Shown: positions 11,551-22,600 of the stretch, piece by piece
How positions within the stretch are numbered: the stretch's first letter is position 1
Layout: every line of letters begins with the position of its first letter
Assembly: GCA_022661535.1 (NCBI GenBank)
Contig: JAKULF010000003.1
Coordinates: 6,634,001-6,698,000 of the forward strand
Origin: Eutypa lata
Taxonomy: Eukaryota > Ascomycota > Sordariomycetes > Xylariales > Diatrypaceae
Reading direction: 5' to 3'
DNA: 64,000 nucleotides
The notes under the pieces: generated by a model
Database searches by the model: none
The model's input: only the letters and a program-made list of their open reading frames with translations
Told to the model about the DNA's origin: nothing
Made by a program: the position numbers and the translations under genes

Positions 11551-13239
11551 TTATCCCACACCTCCCTTCCTCCCCTCTTCCTCACTATTAGCAACCAATC
11601 TCGCCAACTTCACCGCATCAGCACTCCACTCTCCACCCCTAGCCTTGCCGACGAGCTCCTGCACCAAATTCCACACCCCACCATACACATCAGCAGCACC
11701 ATCATCACCGTCACCATCAGGAGCAGGACCAACGGCAACAGGTCTCGGCCTCGCAATCCTCACCCTCCCCGTCTCCGCCATGACGAAACCAGCACACACT
11801 ACACGCTGGACGCGCACGCCCGGGTGGAAGAGGTCGAGGGCGAGGTGCGACTTTAGGTAGGATGCCAGGGCCTCTGTGAAGGGCTGTGACTGTTGCTCTC
11901 TTCCGCTGTCGTCATTAGAGCTAGAGCCAGGGTTAGAGGTGTTGTTGGAAGAAGGATTCCGCTTCCGCCATTCCCATCCCTCGTCTTCTCGTCCACCTGC
12001 TAGCTTGCGGCGGAGGCGTCTGTGTGATTCCGTGTCGTCGTCGTCGTTCGCTTTTCTCTTATTGGGGGCGGTAGCGGTGGCTTCCGGCCCATCTCTCTCC
12101 CCCGTTGTCTGGCTTGCGATATCCTCTCCCGCGTGAAGGAACCGCACGATCTCCGCAGCAGGGATGACGACATCGAGAGATTTGAGTCCTAGCTGCGGTA
12201 GAGTCTCCTTTGTCGGATTCCCATCGGGCTTCCCCATCTCTTGTGGTCTATCATGAGCACGAGCACTGAAGACCGGTTCGAGATGGAACCCAAGAGTCAG
12301 AGTGACATCTTTATGCTGTTGCTGTCGTTGACGACGGGCGCTGCTCCTGGTGTGGTGAGCGAGCCAGTCCTCCCAGCACCGCACGAGAGTCCGCGTGCCG
12401 AGTCGCAGGGGACTCACGCGGCAGTCGAAGGTGCTGGAGAGGAAGTCTACTAAGATTGATTTCAGGGGCGCGGGGAGCTTGAGGATGAGAAGGGGGAGGT
12501 GTAGAAATGTTGATTTGTGACTGTCTTGCTCTTTTGCTGCCGGCATGCTCGATATCCATGGTAACCTCGAGATATCCGTCTCTTTCTTCCCCGATGGGGG
12601 CGATATGTCAGGTAGTAATAGCGCGGTGAACGTTGAGTTCTCGTAAGATAGCTCGAGGCACAATGCACTCTGTTTTCCCCTCCTTTCTGTCGTTTTACTT
12701 GTTGCCCCTGCTCTTGCTTTCGCGTTGCGACCTTTGCCTCCTCTACCACGCTGACGTCCTCCTCCATCTCCAGCATCGGCATCAGCACTTCCAAGTTCTA
12801 GACTTCGCTCCCTATTATTGCTGTTAATGGGAGCTTTACCCCCTAAAAGGCGCTCGAGCGGAACCCAACGCCACTCCACGTGTTCTAGTGCTCCGGCTCT
12901 TCCTAGCGTCGCGTCGCTTTCTAGACCACCACCACTGAGCCCGACCTGTACGCCGCGCACGACATCCCCTACTACGAGGTCGCGAAGCCGTCTAGATAGT
13001 GTCTGGAGACGGGACGCGGTCAGGGGCTCCTGCGAGCTGATGTGTAGGGGAGATACGCGGTAAGTTGAGAAGGCTGTATTGAATAGCTGTGGTATCGGTT
13101 CGTCATCCGTGGCGGCGGAGGTTCTGCTATCTTCGTGATCGTCGGAATTCTCGTCGTTCTGTGACGGGGAGGCTGAGCGCTCGGGTTGTGCTTGTGGTTG
13201 TGGAGGGTCCGGTGGTGGTCGCTTTTTTCTGGGTGGCAT
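11551..13239 (-). CDS. fta1: kinetochore Sim4/COMA-complex subunit Fta1 (CENP-L homologue)
   Basis: Single exon of 562 residues from ATG at 13239. An acidic, Pro/Ser-rich N-terminus (about residues 1-50) precedes LFNTAFSTYRVSPLHI, the conserved opening block of Fta1. Further matching blocks are LCLELSYENSTFTALLLPDI, LPAPLKSILVDFLSSTFDCR followed by VSPLRLG and W.DWL, and a C-terminal block where FTEALASYLKSHLALDLFHP leads into VRVQRV. Fta1 is the fungal CENP-L, part of the inner kinetochore that sits on CENP-A chromatin. Low-complexity inserts (Gly/Arg-rich near 150-190; Asn/Ser-rich near 430-450) separate the blocks, typical of these fast-evolving proteins. Assignment rests on motif recognition only. 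Confidence 0.75.
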   Translation of the reverse strand: MPPRKKRPPPDPPQPQAQPERSASPSQNDENSDDHEDSRTSAATDDEPIPQLFNTAFSTYRVSPLHISSQEPLTASRLQTLSRRLRDLVVGDVVRGVQVGLSGGGLESDATLGRAGALEHVEWRWVPLERLLGGKAPINSNNRERSLELGSADADAGDGGGRQRGRGGKGRNAKARAGATSKTTERRGKQSALCLELSYENSTFTALLLPDISPPSGKKETDISRLPWISSMPAAKEQDSHKSTFLHLPLLILKLPAPLKSILVDFLSSTFDCRVSPLRLGTRTLVRCWEDWLAHHTRSSARRQRQQQHKDVTLTLGFHLEPVFSARAHDRPQEMGKPDGNPTKETLPQLGLKSLDVVIPAAEIVRFLHAGEDIASQTTGERDGPEATATAPNKRKANDDDDTESHRRLRRKLAGGREDEGWEWRKRNPSSNNTSNPGSSSNDDSGREQQSQPFTEALASYLKSHLALDLFHPGVRVQRVVCAGFVMAETGRVRIARPRPVAVGPAPDGDGDDGAADVYGGVWNLVQELVGKARGGEWSADAVKLARLVANSEEEGRKGGVG

Positions 13240-14277
13240 TGTGAGGTTTGTATGTAGTGAGACTCAAAAATCTAGAACTTTCCCTTCTCTAGCTATTACT
13301 CAAACTAATAGGAATACTAGCTTGATATGTTTGTATTGCGACGGCACGGCACCTAAATTATCGCAATGTCTATGAAACGTCCGGCAGTGTGACAGAGTTT
13401 GACGCGTCGAATAGAAAGCGATAGTGGTTTAGAGATGTCGTCGGTACATCAATTGGGTATCGCAGCTTATGTGACGCGTAGAGAGTCTACAATCTTGCCG
13501 TGTTTGTACTTGCGTTGGTATATAGAACGTTCTATATCAGGTGAGTTGGAAGTTGAAGGATCTCAAAGTTTCCAATCGAGGCTGAGACGATGACGCTGGA
13601 ACTGGAACTGACCCACTAATCGCGGCAGTCCCCACTAACCTTAAGCGCTAGCAGTACCGGGGTGGTGGGGCTGTTTAGGACGATCTTGAAGTGTCTTAAG
13701 ATTCGATATCGTGAGACAATACTTTTTCGTTCAGGCCAATGGATTTGATCTTCCTTGAATGTTACTTATTAATGGTAAGGGGAAAACTCATATTTGACAC
13801 AGCTAGGTTAGGCTAGGCGTATATCTATTACCATGATTTGAATCTTCCTAAGGCACGGACATTAACGCAGCTTATAATGGTGTTCATCATGAAGCACTAT
13901 ATTGTTTTAGAGTCGTTGAATAGAGATTATATTATCTGCTTCAGGAGGCAATTGAACGATAGAGAATTACATTTCCTTTTACATCTCCAGTCCATTTCCC
14001 TCGAGAACCTACATGCTCGTCATTGCGCCATTGTATTGACCAAGTTATTCGAACCGTGTAAAATACGTTGTTAGCTTCTATTAGCCCTTGGGAATAACCA
14101 CCCCTTTTCTCTTCCTTGCCTACCCTTAGCGCCATCTAGCAATGCTTTATGATATGTACATGGTGTAGAATATTTATATACCATTGCAACATATAGTGGT
14201 TCCTAGAATTCATGATACCAACCTCATGCCCATCCGGTCCATACCTAAGTTTACATGATACATAAATAAGCCTCGAC
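13240..14277. other. upstream region of fta1 and 3' flank of met8
   Basis: No coding sequence supported. The DNA is AT-rich, and the two flanking genes are both on the minus strand, so it holds the fta1 promoter and the met8 3' region. Confidence 0.5.
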
Positions 14278-15261
14278 CTACAACCCCACGCTGAAGCCAA
14301 AGGAGCCATCAAACAAATCAACATCCTCAGGCGCATCACCACCTCGCATGGCCCCAAGCAGGTCAAACGGGGGAACCTTATCCGCCTCGTAGAACTTCAG
14401 CAAGCGATCAATATCGTCGTCACCGAGCCCCGCCATCTCATCCCAAGAATACGCATCGCTGACGCGCGTGATCCAGCGCATCCGCTTGGGGCCATCGGTC
14501 TGCTCGGGCGCAACCTCGCGCAGCTTCTGGCGCAAGGCCCCGATGCGCTCGATGGCGTTGCCGACCCCGGGCGGCAGGGTCCCCGCGATCTGCTTCCGGA
14601 TGCTGGACGCGAGGCGCGGCCCCTTGCCGTTCGTCGATACCATGATCTGGAGGGGCCCGTCCCGGTGCACGCTCCCGAAGTAGAAGTCGCATTCGGGAGG
14701 CACGTCGGCGATGTTGGCCGGGATGCGCTTCTCTTTGCAGAGCTTCCAGATCTGCGTCGAGGCCGCGGGGTCGTCGATCGCTACGAGTACCATGTCAGGG
14801 GGTTGGGGTGTGGTGTCGGTAGGAGTGGTCGTAGTCGTAGAGGTGTCGTCGGAATTGTTCTTGCTAGACGATGACGGTGGTGGTAGTGGTGGCGGTACGG
14901 CGTCTAGATCTGAAGGCTCGAATACTCGGTCGATGTGTACTACTTCTTTTTCTGTGATGCGGTGTCGGACCTCCGGGTTCAGACCCGACTTGGGGCATAT
15001 CACAGTTACATTGGCATCGGCGTTGAGGAGGTTGAGGATGCGACCAGCTGCTACCTTAATACCAGTAAATATGTCTGTCAGTAGTGAAGCTAGAAACATG
15101 ATAAATATGGACTATAACCAATATCAATACTGAGGGGGGTATTCGCTCACTTCACCTCCACCAACGACTAGGACATGTTTATTCCTGATCTGCCAAGCTA
15201 ATATCAAACTTCCACCTCCTTGGACCTTGGGGAAATTCTTCTTCTCGTTCTCGTTAGCCAT
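14278..15261 (-). CDS. met8: siroheme synthase Met8 (precorrin-2 dehydrogenase / sirohydrochlorin ferrochelatase)
   Basis: Two exons, 15261-15151 and 15054-14278, encode 295 residues. The intron (donor GTGAGC, acceptor TTAAG) falls inside the NAD-binding loop and joins VLVVGGGE to VAAGRILNLLNADANVTVIC, restoring the Rossmann glycine motif. Downstream blocks include RITEKEVVHIDRVF, NIADVPPECDFYFGSV and LQIMVSTNGKGPRLASSIRK, all diagnostic of Met8/CysG N-terminal domains. The enzyme oxidises precorrin-2 to sirohydrochlorin and inserts iron, giving siroheme for sulfite and nitrite reductases in the cytosol. A Ser/Thr/Pro/Asp-rich insert (about residues 85-115) lies inside the Rossmann domain. 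The methyltransferase half of bacterial CysG is absent, as in other fungi. Length is close to the yeast protein. Confidence 0.93.
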
Positions 15262-16264
15262 AATGATGATGTCACTGCTCTCTCTTTTCCTTCCACAAGA
15301 AAGTCATTAGGAAATAGTTAAACTATAAACAAGAAGTTTTAAGTAGTAATATTGGTAATGAAGATTATTCTCACAACATCTTGTGATTCATATACTTGGA
15401 GGTGTAATAATGACAATGACAATATAATTCCTTAAAAAAAGGAAGCAGATCTACAAAAGTTTAGGTACTTACATAATATACTTATGTATATGTCCGTTAT
15501 GAATTTGGAATGTTAGTGGGGTCATGTTACCGATAAGAATCCCTGTCCTGTTGTCAACTAAATTAACTACATACAGGGCAGTTTAGCATAAGGCTGGACA
15601 GCTAGGCTTGCTAAGGTAGGACGGGATTAGCCCATAGAAAATGATTTGTAGTGAATGGTTGATCACTAACACTTTTACCTAGGTACCTCCAATCAGCTAT
15701 GGAGACCCATGCAGGAGGATGCAAGTTTGTACCTAAACTTGGAACAGCACAGCACAGCACAGGCACAGCCTTGCATTTACTGCCTACCAGTGAGTGTTGC
15801 TCCAACGCTCCATCCATTCCATCCTTCTAACGGTTCCCCTCCATTTGCTTGCTTGCCAGGCTTGCCTTGTGACAGGAACAGCTGAAAAACCACGAAAATC
15901 TCCTGGTGTCTTCGACTTTTTCTCACTGTTAACTCACTCTCACAAGATTTTGAATTGCTCGTTCACATGCTACACAAATAAACCCGTTGAATTTAAGCTT
16001 GGACTTAAGGTTAGGGTATTGTCATCCACTGTAAATCAGTTATATACTACGTACCGACTCGCCTACCTACGTACTTCTTTTTTTAGGCAACCAGTATATG
16101 TCTCAGCTTGGATTGTTGGTCTATTCAAAGATTGTCCATCTTCGCCTTTAGGAATTAATTGACTCGAACTCTCATGAGCAACGCCGTGGTGGTACGACAC
16201 GATAGGGGGTGTCACGCCTCATGGCTTTATCACCACTGCCGTCCATAATAAGAAAATAAATAGG
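15262..16264. other. divergent promoter region of met8 and pep7
   Basis: About 1 kb between two divergent start codons. It includes AT-rich DNA, an AGCACAGCACAGCACAG run near 15745 and pyrimidine-rich DNA before pep7. No gene seen. Confidence 0.55.
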
Positions 16265-18346
16265 ATGTCCGGTCGTAAACTTGGCGGCGGCCGAATATTA
16301 GGCACTGGGAAAGGTCTCGCTCCTCCAGCACCCCCTGCGATACATCTTTCAGCAAGTCCATCCGATAGCACACTTTCTATCGGTTCTCCCGACGCTTCTA
16401 TTTCAGCAGGGACACCGAGTCCTTTACCTGGATTTACCCAAGACTTAACATCTGCTATTAGTATAGGGACGGGAGGAGGACCGAGCAATGGAGGGCCCGC
16501 CAGTTCCAGACTTGTATGTCCAATATGTGACGAGGAGATGTTGACCCTTCTACAATTAAACCGCCACATCGACGACAACCATCAGGAACTACCCGAAGTC
16601 GAGCAGGATGAGGTTAAGACGTGGTTCGACAAACAAGTGCTCAAAGCCAAGAAGTTCCAACCCTTATCCATTATTAACCAAAAACTACGTGGTCTTGATG
16701 TTTTCGAGTCTAACGAGTCCCTTCCTCCTTCCGCTCCTACAGCGATACAACCTACAGCTCGACCATCTCCTCTCCCCGAACTACCCTTCGATCCCGACGA
16801 TATTATCACCAGTTCGCATTGGCAGCGACCGGGAATCAACGATCTATGTACAGATCCAACTTGTGGGAAGAGGTTAGGAGCTGTCAATGGGAGCGTCAAT
16901 TGTAGGAATTGTGGCCGCTTGTTTTGTGAGGAACACACAATGTACCAGATGAAGTTGTCGCGATCGGCAACCCACGAACCGGTGAGGGGATATTGGTATA
17001 GAGTGTGTGAGACATGCTATAAGTCAAGAGAAGGGTATAATGATCATAATGGGCTTTTAAGAGACCATACTAAAAATTTTACTTCTATACGGCAAAAGAG
17101 GGTGGAGAGACAGGCCCTAGAAATATCGAGGCTTGAAACAAGACTTACGCGGTTAACACAACTCTTAGTTAATCCTCCTGAGGATATACTAGCAGCACAT
17201 GGAGGAGGGGGGGGTGGCAGCGGTGGTGGGAGTCTGTTAGCACCCGTCCTATCCGCGCAAAGGAATCCACGGAAAGCAGTTGAACAGTTGGTTGTGACAT
17301 GGGAGGAAGATGCGAAAGTGAGCAAATGCCCCTTTTGCCAACAGGAATTCGGATCATGGACGTTTAGGAGACATCACTGCCGGATATGTGGACGGGTAGT
17401 ATGCGCGGACCCCCAGACCGAATGTTCCTCCGAGGTAGGATTAAGTGTCGCAAATACCAACATAGGCGGCGCTCTGCCAACGACGGAAAAGCTAGACAGT
17501 ACTGCTGTTGCCAATGGTGGTCATCATCATAATCATAACCACTCCATCAACCTCGATATCCGGATGTGCCGAGACTGCCGAACGACTATCTTCTCGAAGC
17601 GCGATTTCGTCAACTCGACCAGCTTCAAACCGCCGGACCAGCGTGCCTACGAGACCCTCCGCCAATTCGAGCGCGGAATCCAGCAGCTGCTGCCCAACTT
17701 CCAGAAGGCCCTGATCCCGCTACAACAAGACGAGGCCAGCCCACCTTCGCACACTCAGATCCAGACGGCGTCGAAGCTGCGCAAGAGGCTGACCGATAGT
17801 TTCACAAAGTACGACACGGCGGCTCGTCGGCTGCGGGACCTGAAGACAGATAGTGCGACGCAGAAGCTGCTTCAGAAGGCCATCTACGCCGCGGCTTCGA
17901 GCTTCCTGCACATGCACATGCTGCCCCTGAAGAACCTACCGCGTATGTTGAAACGTAGCAGCAGCAGCAGCAGTAGCAGCAATAATTCCAAGGGCCGTCT
18001 CCTATTACCCAACGGACAGTCCGCATCCTCGACAGCGAGTCCCCTTCGAAATGGCATGATGACGACAGACCTCGAAACGGCCAGCCAAGCAACGGACGCC
18101 GCCAGCGAGGCCAGCACCGCAGTCTCGGCCCTCGAGACCGAGGAGAAGGAGCTGCGCGAGCGCCTCGTTGTTCTCGAGGAGCAGCGCTATCTCGTCCAGG
18201 TTATGATCGGCAATGCGCACGGAGCCCGTCGCTTCGAGGAGGTTAGCGCCCTCAGTCGTAATGTTGAAGAGCTGGACGTGGAGATTCGCGAGGTCAAAGG
18301 ACGGGTAGGAGAGGTTGAGGATCGGTGGAGGGGGGTGTATACCTGA
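16265..18346 (+). CDS. pep7: Pep7/Vac1-type FYVE zinc-finger protein (rabenosyn-like endosomal tether)
   Basis: Single exon of 693 residues. A C2H2 finger (CPICDEEMLTLLQLNRHIDDNH, residues 85-106) is followed by a first, atypical FYVE-like finger (about 195-254, NCRNCGRLFCEEH) and a canonical FYVE finger (about 346-443) with WEED and the PI3P-binding RRHHCR at 369-373. The second finger has a long loop with a His/Asn run (about 420-427). The C-terminus forms coiled coils (about 500-560 and 625-690). This order matches yeast Pep7/Vac1 and animal rabenosyn-5, which link PI3P, Rab5-type GTPases and SNAREs in Golgi-to-endosome fusion. The protein acts on early endosomes. A Gly-rich linker (about 313-323) and a poly-Ser run (about 565-575) are low-complexity additions. 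Confidence 0.92.
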   Translation: MSGRKLGGGRILGTGKGLAPPAPPAIHLSASPSDSTLSIGSPDASISAGTPSPLPGFTQDLTSAISIGTGGGPSNGGPASSRLVCPICDEEMLTLLQLNRHIDDNHQELPEVEQDEVKTWFDKQVLKAKKFQPLSIINQKLRGLDVFESNESLPPSAPTAIQPTARPSPLPELPFDPDDIITSSHWQRPGINDLCTDPTCGKRLGAVNGSVNCRNCGRLFCEEHTMYQMKLSRSATHEPVRGYWYRVCETCYKSREGYNDHNGLLRDHTKNFTSIRQKRVERQALEISRLETRLTRLTQLLVNPPEDILAAHGGGGGGSGGGSLLAPVLSAQRNPRKAVEQLVVTWEEDAKVSKCPFCQQEFGSWTFRRHHCRICGRVVCADPQTECSSEVGLSVANTNIGGALPTTEKLDSTAVANGGHHHNHNHSINLDIRMCRDCRTTIFSKRDFVNSTSFKPPDQRAYETLRQFERGIQQLLPNFQKALIPLQQDEASPPSHTQIQTASKLRKRLTDSFTKYDTAARRLRDLKTDSATQKLLQKAIYAAASSFLHMHMLPLKNLPRMLKRSSSSSSSSNNSKGRLLLPNGQSASSTASPLRNGMMTTDLETASQATDAASEASTAVSALETEEKELRERLVVLEEQRYLVQVMIGNAHGARRFEEVSALSRNVEELDVEIREVKGRVGEVEDRWRGVYT

Positions 18347-18753
18347 TTACCTTCCTATTACTTACCTACCTACTTGGTCATCTACATACCTACATACTTA
18401 CTTCGTTTGTATGATGAACAATAGAAGCTAAGCAGGTACTGTAGATGAGCAGGCAAACAGGATGGATGGACGGACAGATCCGACTATCATCGTGTTTTAT
18501 TCCATACCACTTACTTTAAGTAACTAACTACCAGTCCAGAGCATCATCTTTGGTTCATTTGGGCATTGATTGGCATTTTGCATTGCATTGCATGGCATGG
18601 CGTTGGATATATGTACGGGCTGGGCTATACTTGGGTGATTGATTGATTGGTTGGTTGGTTGAGGGGTTTTTATTCTTGTTCTTTTGCTTTCGAGGGAGAA
18701 ACTTTAAGCAGTCATGCATGCCTGCATATTTCGTTTTCGCCGTGGACATCATG

Positions 18754-18775
18754 GCCCCTATTAAAGAATAGGGGC
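18754..18775. repeat. perfect 9-bp stem, 4-nt loop inverted repeat
   Basis: GCCCCTATT (18754-18762) and AATAGGGGC (18767-18775) flank AAAG. It lies 408 bp after the pep7 stop codon. It may be a 3'-end structure or a protein-binding dyad; there is no direct evidence of function. Confidence 0.7.
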
Positions 18776-18923
18776 GATATTCATACTACTAGCGAGAGAT
18801 ATAGGTAGTCGTATGAATCGATAGCCATTTCGAAGTGGAATGGGAAGGTGCATAAATATTGCCTTGTTTGACCTGCGTGGACTACTTGTTGGATACTAGA
18901 CTCCGCCTGTTTTCTCTCTACGC

Positions 18924-18924
<1 letters not shown>

Positions 18925-18970
<46 letters not shown>
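18925..18970 (+). repeat. (CTGT)n microsatellite
   Basis: About 11.5 uninterrupted copies of the tetranucleotide. Confidence 0.95.
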
Positions 18971-19577
18971 TGCCCTTTAAGATCAAGATAGGAGGAATTG
19001 ACCTAGGTCGTTATGCCTTTCCTTTTATTGCTGGAGGGTAGCTGGAGGGTTATTCATAGAGATGGCTACGATACTCCCTACATTGGCAGCGACGACAGGC
19101 CTTGATGATCATAGAACCTCACATCTAACTTGCAGTTCCTGCCTACAACTTTGTGGCAGTGTTTCTCAACTCTGCCTTATTAAATGATGTCCTATCGTTT
19201 GGAATTACAAGTTTACAATATACTAGTAGGGACGTTTTCTACTACTATACCTTAAAGTACACACCCCTTGGACCTGACACGTTTGAATCGTAATGTATGT
19301 TTCGCTGCTATCCGTCTCATAAATACCTGCAAGTCGTCAACAAGTCCTCGTATGGCTTTCAGGATATTTCAATTTTCTCTCGAGTCCAACAGGTTTATAT
19401 CAAGCCAGGTGTTAATTATCAGAGAAAATACATTCTTCCAACGGCTCTTGCTACAACGGTGTTAGTGATGTCTCTTCCTCTCGACTGCTGGTGGTTGCTC
19501 GTAGACTTATAAGCAAGGGTATAAGGTATATTGTGAGCCTGTCTAGTTATAGTTAGACGGCATGAGGTTAGTGATGG

Positions 19578-19616
19578 TATATATATATATACGTGTGTGT
19601 GTGTGTGTGTGTGTAT
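19578..19616. repeat. (TA)n(GT)n compound microsatellite
   Basis: A run of TA dinucleotides passes directly into about 11 GT dinucleotides. Confidence 0.9.
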
Positions 19617-22600
19617 GACAATATGTATACCCATTTAATTACTTTCAGGTCCTTCTTTCTAGTCCAATACTAATATGTCCATCTAGGTAAGTTCTACTGT
19701 CATCTATCCATCTATCGATAGTTTCATGGTGGTGAAAGGAAGCCCCATAGAGAACTAATCATATCTTCTCTAGATGTCAGTTGAGAAAGACAAGGACAAG
19801 AAGAAGGGGAAAGTATAAACTCAAGATCATGGGTGAGCCCCCACCTCTAGATTTCGCTATCCTGCTACGATGTTACTTCCGGACTGTAGTAGATAGTCAT
19901 ATAGGTAATCGGGTATCCTCCTATTCTTCTCTGGTCCAAGAAGTATGTACATGTGTTGGGTTTTACTCATTATCCTTTGTTTGCATTCTGTAATAGCCTC
20001 GACAGGTTAAACATAGACAAAGGCTTGTACGTTAGACTTAAATGTCAGACGTGATTCTAGCTACCAGTGTATGAAACAGCATCTCCCTGACACCTCCTAT
20101 GTCAAAAAGCAGCAGCAGCGAAAAATCTTCCTATCAGATGTGTTGTTGTTTTGATGGGGGTATGAAGACATTGGGCGTCAGTATACTTAACTAGGGGATT
20201 CAGCAATGCCCAATTTACTATCTTATGTTGAGTTGAAAGAATCTCGCTTTAGTTATCACCTGCATCTTTGCTGATCAAAAGTTATTCACTTATGATCCTG
20301 TGATTATAAACCTCATTAGAATCTCTAAAACATGTTTACTATTAACTACGTGAGTGGCACGGCGAATTATAAGAGCCAGTTAGCAACTTTATAACATCGT
20401 GCTTGTTTTCACTGTATGTTGACTCTCGGATGTTGCATTGCAAGATTTTATGTCATATCTGATTCCTAAACTAGACCAGGAATATATTGCTATTCCTAGG
20501 ATAATAGCAATGGTATAAGTCATATAACTTGAGTGTATTAATGGTCATCACCTTCGAAGACATTCTTCTCTCCTAGTCACTCTCTATAACACCACGATCA
20601 TTGTTAAAATATACATATATATATATCCTCGGACTTGGTGTTTGTTGTTAAAAGCCCCGTTGATACGATAGGAATAAAGCTACTAATACCACACTACTGA
20701 ATTCATTGATGTGGACTCTTGGTCATGCATAGCTGTCGAGGACTTCTAAACTCGTTCATAGCTTTCACGTGGTGAATAATGAGCCCATTTTGTGTCTAGA
20801 GCACATTGGCTAGGAATTGCTACCGTTTAAAACTACTTATTTGAGGTAATAAAGGATCATGTCTGTTGTACCTTGCTTTGATGTCTTACTTTGGAGCCTA
20901 TTGAATCTTGCAGATCGTTTTCGACCCTCATCATTAAGACTAAGTCCTAAACAGCATCTACCATGTGGCCACAGTCGCCATTTCTTACATCTAAGTCATT
21001 CAGACTCGCCCAAAAAATAAGCACTAAAGCTGCATACACTTTGAAGGAATGGCTGTTCGGTCATAGATAAACCGAGCCGAAGATGGGTGGCAGAGTTTGT
21101 TTGTTTGATATACCTTCTCTAAAAGACTAGAGAAGTACCATACATACGCCCGAAAGGATTCTTTTGCACTGGATGGCCCTAATTTCGTCTCTCTTTCAAT
21201 AAATGGCGTCTTGTGTAGGCCGGAATCGCCGGTAGAAGGGGTATGGTTAGGACATTATACCATCTCAAAGCAGGTTTGATCAGCATGTCATATCATACTA
21301 CCACACTACACAGATGAACATATAGGGTGATTCTAACGTCATATTAGAAAAACGGCGATTGATCACCTATCATTGCTTTAAGGCTAATGGATCCCGCACC
21401 CTTCTTGTGAAAGTGAAGAGCCTACTGTCCGGCCAATCCTAGGGAATGTGCTTTAAGGGAGGAGGCCGATGGATGACTCCTTGGTGATTTGCTGACAATG
21501 GATATTTGATATGAATCAAGGCTTGGCTAAAAAAAGCTATAGTGAGGAGAATTTGGCCTCGATCTAGGGCAAGTGTCCCTTCTAAGACAGTCGCTTCTAA
21601 AACCCCAGAGAGATCAACCTGGGGGAATGTGCCTATGCTTCTGAGAGTGATCTAAAATTTTGCCTCGCTGAAGTAGCTTGTAGCCGTTGAATACTTTATC
21701 ACTTGTGAGAGTACTATTCAACCACATGACCTATGTTGGTGGTAACAAAGAGCAACATCCTGTGGCGATGCACTGCTTAGGCCAAGTAATCTGTCTCACA
21801 TCTAATGGTAGCCTTCCATGAACAACATCAGCTACGGTTGTCTGCCACTATATATTGCGCTAGCATGTAGGTACATCATTCAACTTAACCATATTTACCG
21901 AGGGGATAGCAGCAACCAAAGCTATAAGTTTTGTAAAAGGGGCCCTTATTTCGTGTAAGATCGATTATCTGAATTGTTTATTCAGTCCTTCATCTGGGCT
22001 ATATGTGTAACCAGCGAGGAATGTGGTTGAACTTGAATACTAAGAGCTGTCGTGGACGCCGCTATGGAAGAGTGCCACATACGTTCGCCATCATTCAATA
22101 GGATGTCGCCTATTTGACGAATTTCACGTGTTACTTAGGAGTTAAATACTATTTGTAAGACATACTGCCATACCTATCGAAGGATGGCAAGGTCTTCTTT
22201 CGTAGCTAACGGGGTATTGTGCGTAAATTTGGACCACGAACCTACAATATGTGAAAGAACAGGCTAGTGCGTAGGATGGCAGGTAGATGAGATACTAAGC
22301 AGGCAGAATAAACAGATGAATAGGATAAAATCTATTTCGTTTACTCATCCTCAATTTTATTTTATTACATTTGGGTACTGGAGAACACAGCTTCAAACAA
22401 TCTCGAAAGAGGCTGTGTGAAGTTTCGTGGCTTCGACTGTCAAATTAGTTCATTGGAATGGATTCAGGGGGAGAGGAATGTATTCATCTTCATCATGGTT
22501 GCCTCTGAAGGTAGTGCCAAACTCGCTAGATATCACCTAATTATTCAGGTGATCTACGAAGGTCTTCGTGGGGACACTCTAACTCTATCCGGTTTTGGGA

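Noticed and set aside
21114..21135. 8-bp inverted repeat with 6-nt loop
   Set aside because: Short stems like this are expected by chance in a 16 kb stretch and nothing else marks the site.
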